Assembly: GCA_005883215.1 (NCBI GenBank)
Contig: VAYS01000009.1
Location: forward strand, 124,001 to 188,000
Length of the DNA stretch: 64,000 nucleotides
Direction of reading: 5' to 3'
Origin: Actinomycetota bacterium
GTDB taxonomy: Bacteria > Actinomycetota > Thermoleophilia > Solirubrobacterales > Solirubrobacteraceae
The notes under the pieces were generated by a model. The model ran no database searches and was not told where the DNA came from. It saw only the letters and a list, made by a program, of their open reading frames with translations. The translations under genes were made by a program, and so were the position numbers. Shown piece by piece: positions 24,209-31,464 of the stretch (position 1 is its first letter; each line of letters opens with the position of its first letter).

Positions 24209-26100
24209 GCTGGCAGGGGCGCCCCGGCGCCCAGCTCGGTACGGACCCGCGGGCGGTCGGTCTCGACGGCCCCCACCTCTAGCCGGCGCAGCCCGAAGCC
24301 CAGCCCCACCAGCCACAGGGTGGCGATGCCGAACAGGACCAGGTAGGCCGGCACCTCCAGCCACGCCGACCCCCCGACCGCCTCGCGCTGCAGGATCTTC
24401 TTATCGCGCAGGAAGGAGCGGGTGACCCCGTTGGCGGCCGGCACCCCCTTGGCCGGGATGGCCGAGTCCTCGGGAAGGTAGATCGGGGCCGCTTGCAGCG
24501 CGCGGCCGTTCTCCATGCGCAGGATCGCCTTCCACTGACCGTAGACGGGGATCGGCCGGGTCGTCTCATAGGTACCTGGCGACACGCGGCGCAGGCGATC
24601 GACGATCAGACCGCCCCCCTGCCAGGCGGTGGCCGTCAGCCACTGGGCGTGGCGAGCGGGGTCGCCGGGCGACAGGGTGGCGCGCACCGCCACGGTCTGG
24701 TGGGGCGGTGGCTGCACGGTGGCGAGCGTGAGCGTGGCCTGGGTGGGGTGCCCCGAGGTCATGGGCAGGGGGAAGGCAATCACGCCGACCGCGACCACCG
24801 CCGCCAGCGGCAGGACCCACCGCGGGGGCCGCTGGGTGGGCCGGCCCTGGCCGGAGGTCAGCGCCCGGCCGACGTACCCGCCCAGCACGCCGCCGGCCAG
24901 CGCCCCGGCCAACCCCAGCGCCAGCGCCTGTCCGAGCAGCGAGCCGGGCCAGGGCAGGGGCATCCACACGTGCGACCAGCCCCATTCCGCCGCCAGCCCC
25001 ACGGTGCCGATGAGGAACCCGCTCACCGCCCCCAAAGTGACCGGCCGGCGCGGGGAGATCACCAACGCCGCCAGCTCGACGATGATCGCCTCGGGAAGGT
25101 AGAGCGGGAAGTGCAGGATGCTCATGCCGAGGATCGGTCCGATGACCACGGTCAGCAGGCCGCGTACGAACAGGTAGAAGCCGACCGCCTGCAGTGCCCC
25201 CAGGCGCCCGAGGTAGACCCGCGCCGCCACCAGGCCACAGCCGGCGGCGAGCATCAGCATGATCGGCTGATAGACGAGCTGGAACTGGGGGACGCCGAAG
25301 TCGAACTCGGCTTGCAGGGAGGAGAGGCCGAGGAGGAAGGCGCCGGCCAGCTGGACCGAGCGAAAGTGCGTGAACGCGCGCAGCGCCCGCGAGGGCGGCG
25401 GACCGCCCCTGGCCCGGGTCGCGCGCCAGCCCTCGACCAGCAGCACCCACACGCCCAGGGTGGCCAGCGACGCGCCCGCGATCATCAGCACGTGGGTGGG
25501 ACCCCACAGGGTGACGTCCTGACCGAACAGCGAGTGCCACACGTCGTCAAGCGGAAAGCCCGACAGGGCAAACGCCCCGCACAAGAAGATCAACCCGCCG
25601 CCCAACGAGACGTGCCAATCGCGCGTGATGCGCAGGGAGGTCGCGCTGCGCGGGGCGCCCATGATGATCGACAGATAGCCGGCCAGGGCGATCCCGGCCA
25701 GGCCAGCCAGGATCGGATAGTGCGCTGGGGTTCCGAACGGGCTGGGATCGCGCCCGGTGTCGATGTGCTTGGCCACGTCCCAGTAAAAGCCGAACACCGC
25801 TAGGAGCAGCGCCCCTCCCGCTACTCCGGCGGGCACGGCGGCCCAGCTGGGCAGCCCGGAGACGCGCGCCGAGAAGGCCCCCAGGCGCTGCAGCGCGGGC
25901 AGGCCGCGACGGCGGTGCACCACCCCGGCCCACACGGCCAGGAGGGTGAGGAGGGCCGCTACGCCGGTGCCCCAAACGATGTCCCCCAGACGCGCCCCCT
26001 TGGCCGGCGGGGGGCCCGCGGCCACGGCCGCCGGGGCGAGCGCCAGCGCCAGCGCCAGGGCAGCGGTCGCCGCGACGCCGACGCGTCCCAGGGTGCCCAT
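24205..26100 (-). CDS. Large polytopic membrane protein with signal peptide and C-terminal extracytoplasmic domain
   Basis: About 631 residues, unrecognised. MGTLGRVGVAATAALALA followed by AVAAGPPPAKG is a good signal peptide, so ATG 26100 is preferred over an upstream GTG at 26175. Roughly a dozen hydrophobic helices follow. The stretch after about residue 445 (TSGHPTQATLTLATVQPPPHQ) looks like a beta-rich domain outside the membrane before one last helix near the C-terminus. Conserved-looking His/Asp residues occur in the loops (FYWDVAKHIDTGRDPSPFGTPAH, WHSLFGQDVTLWGPTHVLM), which could bind a metal. It overlaps the monooxygenase start by 4 bp. A palindromic operator-like site lies 59 nt upstream. 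Confidence 0.75.
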   Translation of the reverse strand: MGTLGRVGVAATAALALALALAPAAVAAGPPPAKGARLGDIVWGTGVAALLTLLAVWAGVVHRRRGLPALQRLGAFSARVSGLPSWAAVPAGVAGGALLLAVFGFYWDVAKHIDTGRDPSPFGTPAHYPILAGLAGIALAGYLSIIMGAPRSATSLRITRDWHVSLGGGLIFLCGAFALSGFPLDDVWHSLFGQDVTLWGPTHVLMIAGASLATLGVWVLLVEGWRATRARGGPPPSRALRAFTHFRSVQLAGAFLLGLSSLQAEFDFGVPQFQLVYQPIMLMLAAGCGLVAARVYLGRLGALQAVGFYLFVRGLLTVVIGPILGMSILHFPLYLPEAIIVELAALVISPRRPVTLGAVSGFLIGTVGLAAEWGWSHVWMPLPWPGSLLGQALALGLAGALAGGVLGGYVGRALTSGQGRPTQRPPRWVLPLAAVVAVGVIAFPLPMTSGHPTQATLTLATVQPPPHQTVAVRATLSPGDPARHAQWLTATAWQGGGLIVDRLRRVSPGTYETTRPIPVYGQWKAILRMENGRALQAAPIYLPEDSAIPAKGVPAANGVTRSFLRDKKILQREAVGGSAWLEVPAYLVLFGIATLWLVGLGFGLRRLEVGAVETDRPRVRTELGAGAPLPA

Positions 26101-26158
26101 CGTCAAACGTCGCACGGCGGTCCTCCCGCGTAGAGGTGCATCGGACGGAGGGAATATT

Positions 26159-26172
26159 ACACGAAATCGTGT
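26159..26172. promoter_or_regulatory. Palindromic operator-like site (ACACGA-AA-TCGTGT)
   Basis: A perfect inverted repeat with 6-bp arms and a 2-bp centre in a locally AT-rich patch. Reading the minus strand it is followed at once by TAATAT (a -10-like element), so a dimeric repressor here, for example of the TetR type, would block transcription of the membrane protein-monooxygenase pair. No regulator gene is adjacent. Confidence 0.5.
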
Positions 26173-26244
26173 CACATAGCTTGGTGCCTACGTCGCCGGC
26201 CCCGCGGGGGCGTCCGCCACATCGCCGGTCGGCGCCGCCGGCGA

Positions 26245-26745
26245 CTAGCCGTGGCCGATCGAGGAACCCGAGAGCAGGAAGAACCACCCTTCGAACGCCA
26301 CCACGGCGAGCACCACGCTGATGACCATGATCCGCTCCATGGCCCCCAGGCCCCGGCGCTCGGTGGAGTGCGTAGGGCGCTCGTCGCGCATGCTGCGCAT
26401 CCAGCTCGCCCGCTCCGGGCGGCGCGGCGCGCGGCCGGCCGCACGCTCGTAGGCCGCGCCCAGGCGTCCCAGCGCCGCGATCAACGCGATCTCGAAGATC
26501 ACCAGCGCGGCGATCACCGAGAACACCGCGCCCATGCTCAGCGAGGTGCTGGTGCGCTGGACTTTGGAGCCGATCCACACCGCCAGCAGCGGGCTGCCCG
26601 TCCACACGTTGACGCTGGCCAGGGCGATCAGAGCAGCCAGGATCACGCGCTTGACCCACGACTTGCGGGGCGGCGGCTCGGGGGCAGCCCGTCGGCGGAC
26701 CGGGGCGCCCGCCCGTTGTCCACCCGTGCCCGCGTGCGTTTCCAC
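26245..26745 (-). CDS. Small membrane protein, three helices
   Basis: About 166 residues with three predicted helices (VILAALIALASVNVWTG, MGAVFSVIAALVIFEIALIA and IMVISVVLAVVAFEGWFFLL). They are separated by an Arg-rich loop, and the N-terminus is basic and Pro-rich. It is not recognised. The GTG at 26745-26743 is preferred; a TTG two codons upstream is equally open. It is divergent from the selenoprotein gene (62 nt between starts), and the intervening DNA holds the 8-bp sequence AAGGGGTA twice (26750 and 26788 regions), a possible shared control site. Confidence 0.65.
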   Translation of the reverse strand: METHAGTGGQRAGAPVRRRAAPEPPPRKSWVKRVILAALIALASVNVWTGSPLLAVWIGSKVQRTSTSLSMGAVFSVIAALVIFEIALIAALGRLGAAYERAAGRAPRRPERASWMRSMRDERPTHSTERRGLGAMERIMVISVVLAVVAFEGWFFLLSGSSIGHG

Positions 26746-26807
26746 CCCCAAAGGGGTACCACGTCCGTCCGCCGCGCGCCAATACCGGAAGGGGTAGCGT
26801 CTGACCC

Positions 26808-27869
26808 GTGATCCTCACCGCACCCGAGATCGACCCCGGCGCCTTCGCCGAGCACACGGGCTGGGAGATCAAGCCGGAGGGCGCCTGCAAGGCCGACCGC
26901 TGCGTGCCCCTGCCCGGTGCGCCCGAGGAGGGTCCGGTGCCGGCCGCACTGCTGGCCGAGCCCCTGGGCATGGCGCTGGTCCACGACGCTCCTCGCGCGC
27001 TATGGGCGCTCGGCCCCGAGTCGGGGGGGCGGGCGCTGCTGTCGGCGCAGATGCCCGAGCTCGAGCTGCCCGACCGCCACGGACGGCCGTTCTCGCTTGG
27101 CTCGCTTCGGGGGACGCGCGTGGTGATGGTCGCCTGGGCCTCGTGGTGAGGCTGCCGCTTTGACCTGCCCGTGTGGCAGGAACTGCGCGAGGAGCTGGTA
27201 CCCCAGGGCGTCGAGGTCCTCACCGTCGCGCTCGACAGTGGCGGAGCCGAGGCCGCCGGACCGTTCATCGATGCCGCCAACCCGCGGCATCCCTCGTTGA
27301 TCGACGCCACGCACCGGCTCGACGAGCTGCTGGGCATCAACAACGTCCCCATGGGCGTGTGGATCGACGAGCAGGGCACGCTGGTGCGGCCCCCCGAGAT
27401 CGCCCACCCCGGCACCAGCGTTCTGCGCGACATGCTCGCCGAGCACGGCGTGCCCCAGGACGCCCCGCCGCTGCTGCTCGAGACGCTGGCCGAGGCGGCC
27501 AAGATCAGGGTCGATCCCGAGCGCTACGGCGCCGCCCTGCGCGACTGGGCACGGCGCGGCGGCGAGTCGCCCTATGCGCTCTCCCCCGACGAGGTAGTCG
27601 AGCGCTCGCGTCCGCGCCCGCCCGAGCTCTCCGAGGCCGCCGCCCACTTCGAGCTCGGCGTCCATCTACGCGCCGAGGGGGACGTCGACGCCGCGCGCGA
27701 GCACTTCCGGGCGGCCCATCGTCTCGATCCGGGCAACTGGACCTACAAGCGTCAAGCCTGGTCGCTCGAGGATCCTCTCCAGGGACCGACCGAGTACTAC
27801 GAGGGCGACTGGCTCAAAGACGTGCGCGCCAGTGGGGCCGAGCACTACTACCCGCGGCCGGACCTCTAG
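26808..27869 (+). CDS. Selenoprotein: TlpA/ResA/AhpC-like thioredoxin-fold protein with in-frame UGA (Sec)
   Basis: A single frame from GTG 26808 to TAG 27869, interrupted only by TGA 27147-27149. Read as Sec, it is 353 residues. An N-terminal region has TGWEIKPEGACKADRCVPLP (C27, C32). The thioredoxin-like domain runs from about 80: MPELELPDRHGRPFSLGSLRG, then WASW-U-GCR (U114, C116), with NVPMGVWID carrying the probable cis-Pro (P181). A TPR-like helix pair is at about 275-313, followed by a Trp/Tyr-rich tail. The TGA falls where thioredoxins have the attacking Cys, and a SECIS-like hairpin follows. Codon use and conserved fold continue past the TGA. No signal peptide is seen, so it is probably cytoplasmic. 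The substrate is unknown; peroxide or disulfide reduction is likely. Confidence 0.93.
27164..27180 (+). promoter_or_regulatory. Bacterial SECIS element of the selenoprotein mRNA
   Basis: CCTGCC (27164-27169), loop CGTGT (27170-27174) and GGCAGG (27175-27180) form a perfect 6-bp hairpin. It begins 14 nt after the UGA, and its loop G-U lies about 24-25 nt from the U of the UGA. A GU in a small apical loop at this distance is what SelB recognises in E. coli fdhF. It lies inside the coding sequence (P-V-W-Q region). Confidence 0.88.
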
Positions 27870-29174
27870 CTAGGCGCCGTAGCCGACGATCGAGTCGCCG
27901 CTGGGAGCGACCACCAGGTCGCCGCTGACCGCCGGCGAGGGAAATGAGTTCTCGCCTCCGCCCACGTCCGCGCTCGCCCGCGCGGCGCCATTGGCCAGGC
28001 CGACCACGCGCAGGCTGGACTTGTCGCTGATGTAGAGGACGCTGTCCCCCGCCACCACCGGTGTGCCGGCGTTGCCCTCGTCGCTCCATGCCACCGAGAA
28101 GCGACTCCCGGACAGCCGCAGCGCGACCAGGCTGCCGGCGCAGGGCACGAGCAGCGTCGAGCCGGCCAGCGCCGGAGCCCCGAACGCCGATCCGCAGATG
28201 TGGCGGCTGAACTGCTGGCGTCCGATTCCGCCCATCCGCCGGCCGATCACGTAGCCGACGCCGTTCTTTCCGCTCTGAAACACCCGCCCGCCGGGGAGCC
28301 CGATCGGCGAGATCGAGCCCACGTCGGTGTCCGAGCCCGACAGGGTGGACCAGTCGGCCGGCGCCCAGAAGCCCCGCCGAGACAGCGTGGGCGACAGCCG
28401 CACGACCGCGTTTTGCAGGCCGAACCCGGGGCCGTTTCCGTTGCCGGTGGTGGTCAGGATGGAGCCGGCCTGCTCGCTTTCGCCGCCGGGAGACCAGATG
28501 CCGGCCTGGCCCGAGGGGGTGCGGAACGTGCGCCGGGCGCCCCCGCGGGTGGTCACGGAGACGATGTAGCCGCGGTAGGGCCCGCAGTCTCCGTCCAGGC
28601 CGCCGTAGGGCACGTAGACGCGGCCGTGGAAGACCAGCAGCGCCCCGCGCTCCTGCTGGACGATCGGGTTGGGAGGATCGAGGCGCTTTTGCATCCGCAC
28701 GGCGCCGGTGTTGGTGTCCACCGCGACGAGCACGTGACGGTGGCCGCTGAAGGTCACGGCGTAGAGGCGGTTGCCGGAGATCGCCGGCGTGCCGGTGATC
28801 CCGGTGGGATCGATGTTTCCGCAGGGCAGATCGCTCTTGGGCACCGGGCGCCCGAAGTGATGGCGAAACACCTGGGCCCCCGCGGTGGTGAAGGCATAGA
28901 CGCTGTTGTTTTCGGTGGCCACGTAGACGCGGCCGCCCGCGATCAGGGGCTGGCCGTAGACCTGTCCGTCGAGGCGGCGGGCAAAGCGGCGGTGCAGGGC
29001 GTGGAAGGAGCGAGCGCCGGGGGCCACCCCGGTCCGGGCGTCGTTGGCCTGAAACGTGGGCCAGTCGCCCGCGGCGCTGGCCCGGGCGCTAGCGCCCGCC
29101 GGGGGCGCCGCCGGCGCGCCGACGCCGAAGATGCTCACCAGTGCCCCGGGCAGGATTCGCAGCAGCGGATGCAT
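27870..29174 (-). CDS. Secreted PQQ-like beta-propeller repeat protein
   Basis: A 434-residue exported protein. The N-terminus MHPLLRILPGALVSIFGVG plus an Ala/Pro-rich stretch is a signal peptide. The rest is made of WD/PQQ-like beta-propeller blades with repeated G-R-V-Y-V and NSVYAFTTAG-type motifs (GRVYVATENNSVYAF, NRLYAVTFSG, GRVYVPYGG, GRVFQSG, SVLYISDKS). No PQQ-dehydrogenase catalytic signature is evident, so a binding or scaffold role at the cell surface is more likely than a quinoprotein enzyme. Cys pairs may form disulfides. It ends one base after the converging selenoprotein gene and lies downstream of tatA on the same strand. Confidence 0.75.
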   Translation of the reverse strand: MHPLLRILPGALVSIFGVGAPAAPPAGASARASAAGDWPTFQANDARTGVAPGARSFHALHRRFARRLDGQVYGQPLIAGGRVYVATENNSVYAFTTAGAQVFRHHFGRPVPKSDLPCGNIDPTGITGTPAISGNRLYAVTFSGHRHVLVAVDTNTGAVRMQKRLDPPNPIVQQERGALLVFHGRVYVPYGGLDGDCGPYRGYIVSVTTRGGARRTFRTPSGQAGIWSPGGESEQAGSILTTTGNGNGPGFGLQNAVVRLSPTLSRRGFWAPADWSTLSGSDTDVGSISPIGLPGGRVFQSGKNGVGYVIGRRMGGIGRQQFSRHICGSAFGAPALAGSTLLVPCAGSLVALRLSGSRFSVAWSDEGNAGTPVVAGDSVLYISDKSSLRVVGLANGAARASADVGGGENSFPSPAVSGDLVVAPSGDSIVGYGA

Positions 29175-29259
29175 CCCGGACGCAGGCTAGCTGCCCGGGC
29201 TTGGTGGCGAAGGCGCCGTCGGCGGTCGCCGGAGGGGCGGCTGGGCCGTCGGCCCCGGG

Positions 29260-29550
29260 CTACCGACGGGTGGGGGGCGCGGCCGGAGGCTGGGAGGGGG
29301 CGGGAGGCGGGGGGGCCGACGCCGGTGCCTTGGCGGGCTCGGACGGCGCGGCGGCGGCCTGGGTCTCGTCGGCGGACCGGCCCTCCAGGCGGGCGCGCTC
29401 CTCCTTGGACTCGCCGCTGATGGCGTCCTTGAACCCGCGCATGCCCTCACCCAGGGACCGTCCCAGCTCGGGCAGGCGCCGGGCGCCGAACACGAGCAGC
29501 ACGATCACCAGCAGCAACGCCAGGTGGAGGGGATTCTCAAGAAATCCCAT
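29260..29550 (-). CDS. tatA: Twin-arginine translocase subunit TatA
   Basis: A 96-residue TatA/E-family subunit of the Sec-independent export pore for folded proteins. It has one N-terminal membrane helix (LHLALLLVIVLLVFGARRLPELGR) with the F-G-x-x-x-L-P-E hinge. An amphipathic helix SLGEGMRGFKDAI follows, then an acidic/Pro-rich tail. ATG 29550 starts 9 nt after the stop of the TauE/SafE-like gene. TatC is not in this window. The genome's folded, cofactor-bearing exported proteins would be its clients. Confidence 0.93.
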   Translation of the reverse strand: MGFLENPLHLALLLVIVLLVFGARRLPELGRSLGEGMRGFKDAISGESKEERARLEGRSADETQAAAAPSEPAKAPASAPPPPAPSQPPAAPPTRR

Positions 29551-29559
29551 TGGGACAGT

Positions 29560-29952
29560 CTACTCGCCGGGCGAGCGCTCCTCCTTGGCTGGCTGGCGCC
29601 ATGCACGACGCACGAGTTGGGCCGCCACCGCGACCATCAAGGCGGCAAAACCGGCGCGCAGGACGTCCTCGGGCAGCAGGTCGGCGAGCTCGGCGCCGGC
29701 GACCGCCCCCGCCACCGACAGCGCGCCGATGACGACCCCGTCGCCCAGGCGGACGTTGCCGTAGCGATGTTGGCGCCAGGCTCCCACCGCAGCCACCGGG
29801 ATGATCGCCACCAGCGAGGTCGCCTCGGCGTCGACCTGGTGCAGGCTGAGCACCAGGGTCAGGCCCGGGACGAACAGGATGCCTCCGCCTACTCCGAGCA
29901 GGCCGGCGACCACCCCCGCCGCCACCCCGACGGCCAGCGCCTCGGCGATCAC
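29560..29952 (-). CDS. TauE/SafE family transporter, single half
   Basis: A 130-residue membrane protein corresponding to one of the two repeats of TauE/SafE sulfite/sulfonate exporters. GLLGVGGGILFVPGL is the hallmark Gly-rich motif, followed by ATSLVAIIPVAAVGAWRQHRYGNV and two more helices. GTG 29952 overlaps the stop of the upstream half-gene by 4 bp (GTGA). In related genomes two such half-genes are adjacent and presumably dimerise. Here the partner is a remnant, so whether this half still works alone is uncertain. It precedes tatA with 9 nt. Confidence 0.8.
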   Translation of the reverse strand: MIAEALAVGVAAGVVAGLLGVGGGILFVPGLTLVLSLHQVDAEATSLVAIIPVAAVGAWRQHRYGNVRLGDGVVIGALSVAGAVAGAELADLLPEDVLRAGFAALMVAVAAQLVRRAWRQPAKEERSPGE

Positions 29953-30109
29953 CGCACCACCAGGTCGACCGCCACGCCGACCAGCAGGGCGGCGAACAGC
30001 AGCGAGATGGCGCGCGCGGGCAGCTTACCCCGAACAGCCCGCTGAACAGCCCGGCGGCGGTGCCGATCAAGCCGAGCGTTAACGGTCGGCCGAGCGGCAT
30101 GCGCGCCAT
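29949..30109 (-). pseudogene. Decayed first half of a TauE/SafE transporter
   Basis: The minus strand encodes MPLGRPLTLGLIGTAAGLFSGLFGV, the usual start of a TauE/SafE repeat, from ATG 30109 or 30100. After about nt 30027 the coding shifts to another frame, K-L-P-A-R-A-I-S-L-L-F-A-A-L-L-V ... V-V-R-stop, which matches the end of such a repeat. The middle 70 or so residues are missing and the frame is broken (161 nt is not a multiple of three). So it looks like an internal deletion, leaving only the ends. An assembly error is an alternative explanation. Confidence 0.75.
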
Positions 30110-30923
30110 ACTACGGTCCGTGTCCGCTGCCGCCACGCTGGAAGGGGTATTGGCACCCCTGCGTGCCGACCCGGGCCGCGCCGCGATCCTGCTCGATGTG
30201 GACGGAACGCTGGCCCCGATCGTCCGCCACGCCACCGATGCCAGCGTTCCCGAGGCCACCCGTCTGAAGCTGATCGCGCTCGCCCGCGCCTACGCGCTGG
30301 TGGCCTGCGTGAGCGGCCGTCGCGCCGCCGAGGCCCGCCAGATGGTGTCGATCGGCTCGATCGCCTATCTCGGCAACCACGGGGGGGAGATCCTCCGGCC
30401 GGGGAGCACCGAGGCCCAGCTCGACCCCGAGATCGAGGCCGGGGGGCGCCAGGTGCGCGAGTTCGTCGATCGGGTGTGGAGCCGCGAGCACGACCGGGTC
30501 CGCGTGCGCCGGGAGGACAAGGGTGTGATCGCCGCGTTTCACTGGCGTGGCGCCCCCGACGAGGAGGCGGCGCGCAGACTGGTCGAGGAGCTCGCCGAAC
30601 GGGCCCAGGAGGCCGATCTAAACGTCCACTGGGGACGCAAGGTGCTCGAGGTGCGCCCGCCGCTGCCGCCCGACAAGGGTCGCGGCGTGGCCACGCTGGT
30701 GGGGGCCGCCGACGTCGACGCCGCCCTTTACGTGGGGGATGACACCACCGACGTGGACGCCTTCCGCGGGCTGCGCGGGCTGCGCGAGGAGGGACGGCTG
30801 GCCACGGCGGTGTGCATCGGGGTGCGCTCGGAGGAGACGCCGCCATCGCTGCAGCAGGAGGCCGACCTGCTCGTGGACGGCCCCGAGGGCGTGCGGCGCC
30901 TGCTCGACGCGCTGCTCGACTGA
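30099..30923 (+). CDS. otsB: Trehalose-6-phosphate phosphatase
   Basis: A roughly 274-residue HAD-superfamily phosphatase that makes trehalose from trehalose-6-phosphate. Motif I is LLDVDGTLAPI, motif II is VACVSGRRA, motif III is the Lys in PPDKGRGVATL, and motif IV is YVGDDTTDVDAF. The cap-domain GNHGGEI and WGRKVLEVRPP segments fit OtsB. ATG 30099 is used, with GTG 30120 also possible; both lie at or inside the divergent TauE remnant. The next genes (membrane protein at 30930, glycosyltransferase at 31465) follow within a few bases, forming an operon. otsA is not in the window. Role: compatible solute or envelope trehalose. Confidence 0.88.
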   Translation: MRAILRSVSAAATLEGVLAPLRADPGRAAILLDVDGTLAPIVRHATDASVPEATRLKLIALARAYALVACVSGRRAAEARQMVSIGSIAYLGNHGGEILRPGSTEAQLDPEIEAGGRQVREFVDRVWSREHDRVRVRREDKGVIAAFHWRGAPDEEAARRLVEELAERAQEADLNVHWGRKVLEVRPPLPPDKGRGVATLVGAADVDAALYVGDDTTDVDAFRGLRGLREEGRLATAVCIGVRSEETPPSLQQEADLLVDGPEGVRRLLDALLD

Positions 30924-30929
30924 GCCCTC

Positions 30930-31460
30930 GTGCGGTTCGTCGACTTCCTGAAGACCACCGTGCTGCTCAACGCCGGCTCGGCCACCGTCCTGGGCGCAAT
31001 CGCGGTGGCGGGCGCCGGGGCTCGCTCGGATACCCAGGCCGCGGTGGTGTCGGTGGGTTGGTGGCTCGTGGCCACGGCGATCGGGCTGCTCCTCGGTCGC
31101 CGGGCCGAGGTAAACCCGCCCATCGCCCGCCTGCTGGCGACGGCCAAGGCGTCCAACACGCTGCCCGAGCAGCGGCCGGCCGCGCTTTTGCTCAACCGCC
31201 TGTGGCCGCTGCTCCTGCTCACGATCGGCGCCGGCGCCGCCGGCCTGCTCGCGCCCCAGGTGCCCGGCATCGCCGCCGGGTTCCCGGTCATCTGGGCGCT
31301 GTACTGGCGCCGTCAGGAGGCGGCGGTGGCCGCGATCGAGGAGCGCGATGGGGCGCAGTTCTTCGTCGAGCGCACCTCACCGCTGCGCCCGATCAAGCTG
31401 GTGCGGGCGACCGGCTTTCGCGCCTTCCGGCCCCAGCAGCTAAACGGCGCCGCCCGCTGA
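30930..31460 (+). CDS. Four-helix membrane protein, unknown
   Basis: A 176-residue membrane protein beginning with GTG 30930, 6 nt after otsB. Helices are at about 10-32 (LNAGSATVLGAIAVAG), 37-56 (VVSVGWWLVATAIGLLLG), 90-110 (LWPLLLLTIGAGAAGLLA) and 112-127 (FPVIWALYW). A charged C-terminal tail of about 45 residues is rich in Arg/Glu and probably cytoplasmic. I do not recognise a family. Tight linkage to otsB and the glycosyltransferase suggests one transcription unit. Confidence 0.7.
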   Translation: MRFVDFLKTTVLLNAGSATVLGAIAVAGAGARSDTQAAVVSVGWWLVATAIGLLLGRRAEVNPPIARLLATAKASNTLPEQRPAALLLNRLWPLLLLTIGAGAAGLLAPQVPGIAAGFPVIWALYWRRQEAAVAAIEERDGAQFFVERTSPLRPIKLVRATGFRAFRPQQLNGAAR

Positions 31461-31464
31461 GCCG

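Noticed and set aside
27171-27869. A separate 232-codon gene starting at GTG 27171
   Set aside because: It is in frame with the ORF ending at TGA 27147, begins inside the SECIS hairpin and lacks a ribosome-binding site; both parts make one thioredoxin-fold protein.
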